This document shows, in pieces, positions 60,590 through 64,000 of a stretch of 64,000 nt of DNA. The notes below the pieces were generated by a model. That model saw only the letters and a list, made by a program, of their open reading frames with translations, made no database searches and was not told the DNA's origin. Location of the stretch: positions 1-64,000 of the forward strand of contig CP115967.1 of the NCBI GenBank assembly GCA_027941995.1. Reading direction: 5' to 3'. The DNA is from Erythrobacteraceae bacterium WH01K. Its GTDB lineage: Bacteria; Pseudomonadota; Alphaproteobacteria; Sphingomonadales; Sphingomonadaceae. Position numbers and translations under genes: made by a program. Numbering within the stretch: the first letter of the stretch is position 1; the number at the start of each line of letters is the position of its first letter.

Positions 60590-61117
60590 ATGGACAGCCA
60601 GTTCCTCCTGATCGTTGTGATCGCGGGCGTGGTGATCGCGACGTTCGCGATCCTGAACAGCCTGCCGAAGCGCCAGCTTTCACAACTCAAGGCTCGCCCG
60701 AAACCGCTGATGACGCCCGCCGAGCGCAGGGTCTGCCTGATGATCGAACGGGCGATGCCTGGCGCACGGGTGCATTCGCAGGTCTCGATGGGCGCCATCA
60801 TGAACCCGGCCAATGGGCTGTCCAAGTCGGAGTGGTGGACGACCTTCAACAAGTTCAGCTCCAAGCGCGTCGACTTCCTGGTCGAGGATCCGCATTCCGG
60901 TAGGATCATCCTGCTCGTCGAGCTCGACGATCGCAGCCACGACCGCCGAAGCGACACCGATCGCGACGCCCTTACGCGTCACGCCGGATACACGACTGTG
61001 CGCCTCCCCGCAGGCGAACGCCCCACGCAAACGAGTGTCGAGAGGCACATCGAAGCCGCGCTCGGACCGGCTTTCCCGCATCCGGCGCAATCACCCTGGC
61101 AAGCCACCCAGACCTGA
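60590..61117 (+). CDS. Membrane-anchored DUF2726 protein
   Basis: 175 aa. An N-terminal membrane helix (LLIVVIAGVVIATFAIL) is followed by DUF2726 (about 40-155): LMTPAERRVCLMIERAMPG, KRVDFLVEDPHSGRIILLVELDDRSH and RDALTRHAGYTTVRLPAG. DUF2726 is related to restriction-endonuclease folds; here DFLV ... VELDD gives the acidic residues. An anchored nuclease-like protein next to a relaxase may act on transfer DNA (inference). Confidence 0.75.
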   Translation: MDSQFLLIVVIAGVVIATFAILNSLPKRQLSQLKARPKPLMTPAERRVCLMIERAMPGARVHSQVSMGAIMNPANGLSKSEWWTTFNKFSSKRVDFLVEDPHSGRIILLVELDDRSHDRRSDTDRDALTRHAGYTTVRLPAGERPTQTSVERHIEAALGPAFPHPAQSPWQATQT

Positions 61118-61129
61118 AGGAGGACCACG

Positions 61130-61339
61130 ATGGCATTCGATTACGAAGACGTAGGCACATTCGGCAGCAAGCGCGCAGCCGAAGACTGGGCTCACCGAAA
61201 CAGGGTGGACCTGCGCGACTTGCACATCCGCAACGCTGGAGGCGACCGGGTCGAGGTCGGCATCCGCAAGAGCGGTTACGACGACAAGGAGAAATACGAC
61301 AACCGCCACGGAGAACGGCGGGACGGATTCTGGCGCTGA
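61130..61339 (+). CDS. Small hypothetical protein
   Basis: 69-aa charged protein (FGSKRAAEDWAHRNRVDLRDLHIRN). AAGGAGGA lies before the ATG. Not recognised. It closes the tightly packed gene group that follows the relaxase. Confidence 0.6.
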   Translation: MAFDYEDVGTFGSKRAAEDWAHRNRVDLRDLHIRNAGGDRVEVGIRKSGYDDKEKYDNRHGERRDGFWR

Positions 61340-61475
61340 CGCCGGACGGGCGCACGCGCGCCCGAACCTTTCCGCAAGGCAGAGCCCTTCGGAAAAACCA
61401 CCCCGCGAGGGGCCTAACGCGCCGCCGGCGCACCAACCAGTCCGGGCAACCGGAAGAAGAAAAGGGAAGTGACAG

Positions 61476-61838
61476 ATGTTGAAGAAGATGATGATCGCCG
61501 CCGCATTCGCAGGCGCATTCATGGCCGTACCCGCGGCCGCGCAGGACGCTGGCAATGATGCCCATGCGGAGCACCAGGCAGCCGTCGCGTCGGCCGTGGC
61601 CGAAGGCACCAACAAGGCAGCGGGCAACGTCGCCCGGCAGATGCTCGACATGGTCGCCAAAGAAGCGAAGGTGCGGGCCGCGATCGACCAGAGCGGGGCG
61701 GCCAAGAAGCGTCTCATCTCGCTCAACGACGCGGTCCGCTGCGCCGACTGCGAGGAGGAAAAGCACCATAAGTGCGACGACGCCAAGTGCGACGACGCGG
61801 CGAAGTGCAAGAAAGCGAAATGCCAAGGCAAGGCATGA
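61476..61838 (+). CDS. Exported Cys/His-rich small protein
   Basis: 120 aa with a Sec signal peptide (MLKKMMIAAAFAGAFMAVPAAA, cut after AAAQ). An Ala-rich helical region follows. The last 35 residues are a metal-ligand-rich tail with CADCEEEKHHKCDDAKCDDAAKC and CQGKA (six Cys, two His). Periplasmic metal or redox binding is a reasonable inference. The stop overlaps the next gene (ATGA). Confidence 0.65.
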   Translation: MLKKMMIAAAFAGAFMAVPAAAQDAGNDAHAEHQAAVASAVAEGTNKAAGNVARQMLDMVAKEAKVRAAIDQSGAAKKRLISLNDAVRCADCEEEKHHKCDDAKCDDAAKCKKAKCQGKA

Positions 61839-62302
61839 GGTTGAACGGAAGGGCCGTGATCGTCGACGAGCCGCAGGTGCAATGCCCCTTTTGCCGGGGT
61901 TTCATGCCGGGATGGCTATCGCGCTATCCCGGCAAAGCCTGCACGCTGTGCGAGCGGCCCCTTCTTCTCGTTCCTTCCGCATCCTCCGTTCGCCACCGCT
62001 CCATCCTAAGCGCCCTCGACGTCGCCAAAGTCATCATGCTGCCGGTCATGGCCGGTGCGACCATTTCATTCGGGTTCGGTCGCCTCGGCATCGACGGGTT
62101 CGCGCAAATCGTCGCCGCCAGCCTCCTCGCCTGGGGGATGATCGATGTCTGGGACGGAACCGCAGGGCTGAAGACGGGCATCGACAAAGTGAAGAAGCAG
62201 ATCCGCCGCGGCGCCGCCGCGCGCAAGATGTCGATCGCCAAGACCATCTTCGGGCTGTCATCGACCATCCTGGGCGGGCTCGGCCTGCTGATGGCGATCT
62301 GA
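61835..62302 (+). CDS. Zinc-ribbon membrane protein
   Basis: 155 aa. The N-terminal treble-clef-like CPFCRGFMPGW ... CTLCERPLLL gives two CxxC pairs. Two membrane helices follow (VAKVIMLPVMAGATISFGFG and a C-terminal IFGLSSTILGGLGLLMAI) with a basic stretch between. Unknown function; coupled to the Cys-rich exported protein upstream. Confidence 0.6.
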   Translation: MRLNGRAVIVDEPQVQCPFCRGFMPGWLSRYPGKACTLCERPLLLVPSASSVRHRSILSALDVAKVIMLPVMAGATISFGFGRLGIDGFAQIVAASLLAWGMIDVWDGTAGLKTGIDKVKKQIRRGAAARKMSIAKTIFGLSSTILGGLGLLMAI

Positions 62303-62328
62303 CGATTGGCATCAATGATCGCGAATAC

Positions 62329-62928
62329 ATGAAGGAACGATACCGCAAGCGCGGGGGAGCCGTCGGTATACCCATTTGGCGCGAACGCCACGCCCGCATG
62401 GAATATGACGAGGCGGACATGGTAGCCGGCCGCTATCGCGCACAAGCCGGCTCGATGCTTCGCCTGGGTCCTGCCAGCTCCGCAACCGGTTCGAGAAAGA
62501 ACATGCTTGCCGCGGCCGCGCTTGTGTTCGCCGCGATCGTCTATTTCCTCGCCGCACAGCCTTTCGGCGACGTCCTCGATTTCAGCGGGCTGCCGAAGAC
62601 CGGCGAATTTCGCGTGCTCGCGAAACTACGCGCAGAACCCACAGGGTTGCTCAAGATCACCGCGCCGGACGAGGATATCGCGCTGCATCTGCTGGACGCC
62701 GACGACCGCGAAGTGTTCGTCGGATTCGTCCGGAAAGACGAAGAAGGCGCGCTGACGGTACCTGCCGGCCGATGGCATACCATCGTCACTTCGGGAACGG
62801 CCGAGAGCCTGCAGGTCGCAACGGACCTCACGCTTGGCCATCCCCTTGGCATTATCGAGATCTCTCCGGGGGAGGCTGTCACCGCCTCGCGCGTGGCTGA
62901 GGACCAGCAAACGGAGAGCGAACAGTAA
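62329..62928 (+). CDS. Membrane-anchored hypothetical protein
   Basis: 199 aa: a basic cytoplasmic N-terminus (MKERYRKRGGAVGIPIWRERHARMEYDEADM), one membrane helix (MLAAAALVFAAIVYFLAAQPFG) and a 120-residue outer part of beta character (FRVLAKLRAEPTGLLKITAPDEDIALHLLDADDREV, approximate). No Shine-Dalgarno of note, so the start is uncertain. Confidence 0.6.
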   Translation: MKERYRKRGGAVGIPIWRERHARMEYDEADMVAGRYRAQAGSMLRLGPASSATGSRKNMLAAAALVFAAIVYFLAAQPFGDVLDFSGLPKTGEFRVLAKLRAEPTGLLKITAPDEDIALHLLDADDREVFVGFVRKDEEGALTVPAGRWHTIVTSGTAESLQVATDLTLGHPLGIIEISPGEAVTASRVAEDQQTESEQ

Positions 62929-63023
62929 GGAAAATATCAGACAATCGAATGAGATGGCCCTAGAATATCTGCGCTAGCGACCGCGCAGTTAAAATGGGCC
63001 AAAGCAATGAAAGGAGAATCCAG

Positions 63024-63713
63024 ATGCACTATGCCATGAAACGCCTGCTGCCGATCGCGGCTGCCTCCATCGCCTTGGCTTCGCCAGCGCACGCGCAGCG
63101 GGCGGACCGGTCGATCGAAATCTACCATATCTTCGACCTGAAGACCGACGCCCCACGAGCCGAAGTCACGCGGGCCATCACGGATTCCCTCAACAACAAC
63201 GTGTCCGACATCGAGACAATCATGCCGCTCGTCCGCGGCGCACCCCCCGAAACACCCGGGACGTTCGAGCTCGTCGACCCGTTCGAGAATTCTCGCCTCG
63301 GCGCTTTCGGAGCCTTGATCGGCGCCTCGCAGCGCGCCCAGCTGAAGCAGGTGCAGTGCGATGGTGCCGTCTGGATCGCGAATGCCGTGCGGCGCATCCG
63401 TGGTTCGCAGAACCTTCGCCTCACGATGTGCCTGTTCCCCTACACGGAGGGCTATCACCTGGACGTGTACGCGGTCGACACCGAGGAAAAGGGCGGTGGC
63501 CTCGCCGCGAAGCTCGGCCGCGCGATCGCCGGAGCGGTGGTCAAGGATCCACGCGAGTGGACCAACAAGACCATCGTGGGCACGGTCCGCTCGGTCGCCA
63601 ACAAGACTGGCGCGACGGTGACCTACGTCGAAGGGCAGCCCGCCTTCACCGACGCGCCGTGGAACGATGCGAATACGCTCATTCCGCAGGAGTCGGAGCA
63701 AACCGACGAATAG
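63024..63713 (+). CDS. Exported hypothetical protein
   Basis: 229 aa with a signal peptide (MKRLLPIAAASIALASPAHAQ). The mature part has two Cys (VQCDGAV and TMCLFPY) that could form a disulfide. AAGGAG precedes ATG 63024. Not recognised. It may be a transfer-associated envelope protein. Confidence 0.65.
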   Translation: MHYAMKRLLPIAAASIALASPAHAQRADRSIEIYHIFDLKTDAPRAEVTRAITDSLNNNVSDIETIMPLVRGAPPETPGTFELVDPFENSRLGAFGALIGASQRAQLKQVQCDGAVWIANAVRRIRGSQNLRLTMCLFPYTEGYHLDVYAVDTEEKGGGLAAKLGRAIAGAVVKDPREWTNKTIVGTVRSVANKTGATVTYVEGQPAFTDAPWNDANTLIPQESEQTDE

Positions 63714-63817
63714 GAAGCGCAAACCCGGCCGCGGCCCAATTCAATTTCCCCGATCAATACATCCGGATTGGACACAAGAGAATTGGCAAGCATCGACACT
63801 GCGAATTAGCAAACCGT

Positions 63818-63925
63818 ATGGCAACACAAGAACCGCCCCTGCCTGAACGTGAGGATTTTCTTCTCATCCTGAGCAAATCGATTAACCTTCTGTCGAGTTC
63901 GACGATAGGAAGGGTCCACTCCTGA
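63818..63925 (+). CDS. Possible very small protein
   Basis: 35-codon frame (MATQEPPLPEREDFLLILSK ...). There is no convincing ribosome site, so translation is doubtful. Confidence 0.2.
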   Translation: MATQEPPLPEREDFLLILSKSINLLSSSTIGRVHS

Positions 63926-63938
63926 CGGCCCTTCATCG

Positions 63939-64000
63939 ATGACTTCGGCCGGCATCTATGCCATCTACCACTACGAGACGCTGAGTCGCTCGCTTCTGGC
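63939..64000 (+). CDS. Start of a gene cut by the window edge
   Basis: An ATG opens a frame (MTSAGIYAIYHYETLSRSLL) that continues without a stop to the end of the window. Too little is seen to name it. Confidence 0.3.
   Translation, partial: MTSAGIYAIYHYETLSRSLL

Overview
The window reads as part of a conjugative plasmid, or an integrated plasmid-like replicon, from a GC-rich alphaproteobacterium. The combination of iteron origin, ParA/ParB, strawberry-notch/Toprim pair, ArdC, DUF736, DUF2493, DUF3768 and DUF7007 proteins and a TrwB/TrwC-like transfer pair points to Sphingomonadales (Erythrobacter or Sphingomonas relatives). This assignment comes from gene content, not from any search.

Region 1 (1-14.1 kb) is a heavy-metal island. 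A MerR-type regulator diverges from one long minus-strand operon: CDF exporter, FTR1-type permease with a cytochrome c domain, multicopper oxidase, acetolactate-synthase-like enzyme, aldehyde dehydrogenase, LspA. A peroxiredoxin follows. MerR regulator, FTR1 permease and signal peptidase II together recall the lead-resistance pbr system. The right part is decayed: an RND pump fragment behind a second MerR-type operator, an intact CDF gene, a CBS-domain protein, a 1.5-kb IS3-family element with a frameshifted orfB, a multicopper oxidase decapitated at the IS end, and a frameshifted Cu-ATPase remnant.

Region 2 (14.4-24.3 kb) is replication and maintenance. It holds a tyrosine recombinase translationally coupled to a HEPN protein, a DUF1612-like protein, parB, two parS-like palindromes, parA, an iteron origin and repA. 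Next comes a coupled three-gene operon: Phd-like antitoxin, PIN-like protein lacking its catalytic acids, and patatin phospholipase.

Region 3 (24.3-53.4 kb) is plasmid accessory backbone, almost all on the plus strand. It contains a Toprim protein, a DarB-like methyltransferase-helicase, a ParB-like protein and ArdC. It also contains a compact operon of PP-loop (PAPS-reductase-like) protein, HerA ATPase, Myb-repeat protein, GHKL ATPase and a second PP-loop protein. DUF736, a Phd/PemK-type module, SSB and DUF2493 follow, with many small unknown proteins. Nine intergenic copies of a polypurine G-tract lie upstream of genes here. Two families of structured intergenic repeats are also present: three copies of about 120 nt and two copies of about 60-85 nt.

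Region 4 (53.4-64 kb) is the DNA-processing part of a conjugation system in R388-like order: candidate oriT, ribbon-helix-helix protein, TraD/TrwB coupling protein, XRE regulator and MobF relaxase-helicase. A run of small membrane or exported proteins follows. No type IV secretion channel genes lie in the window; they may be beyond its right edge.
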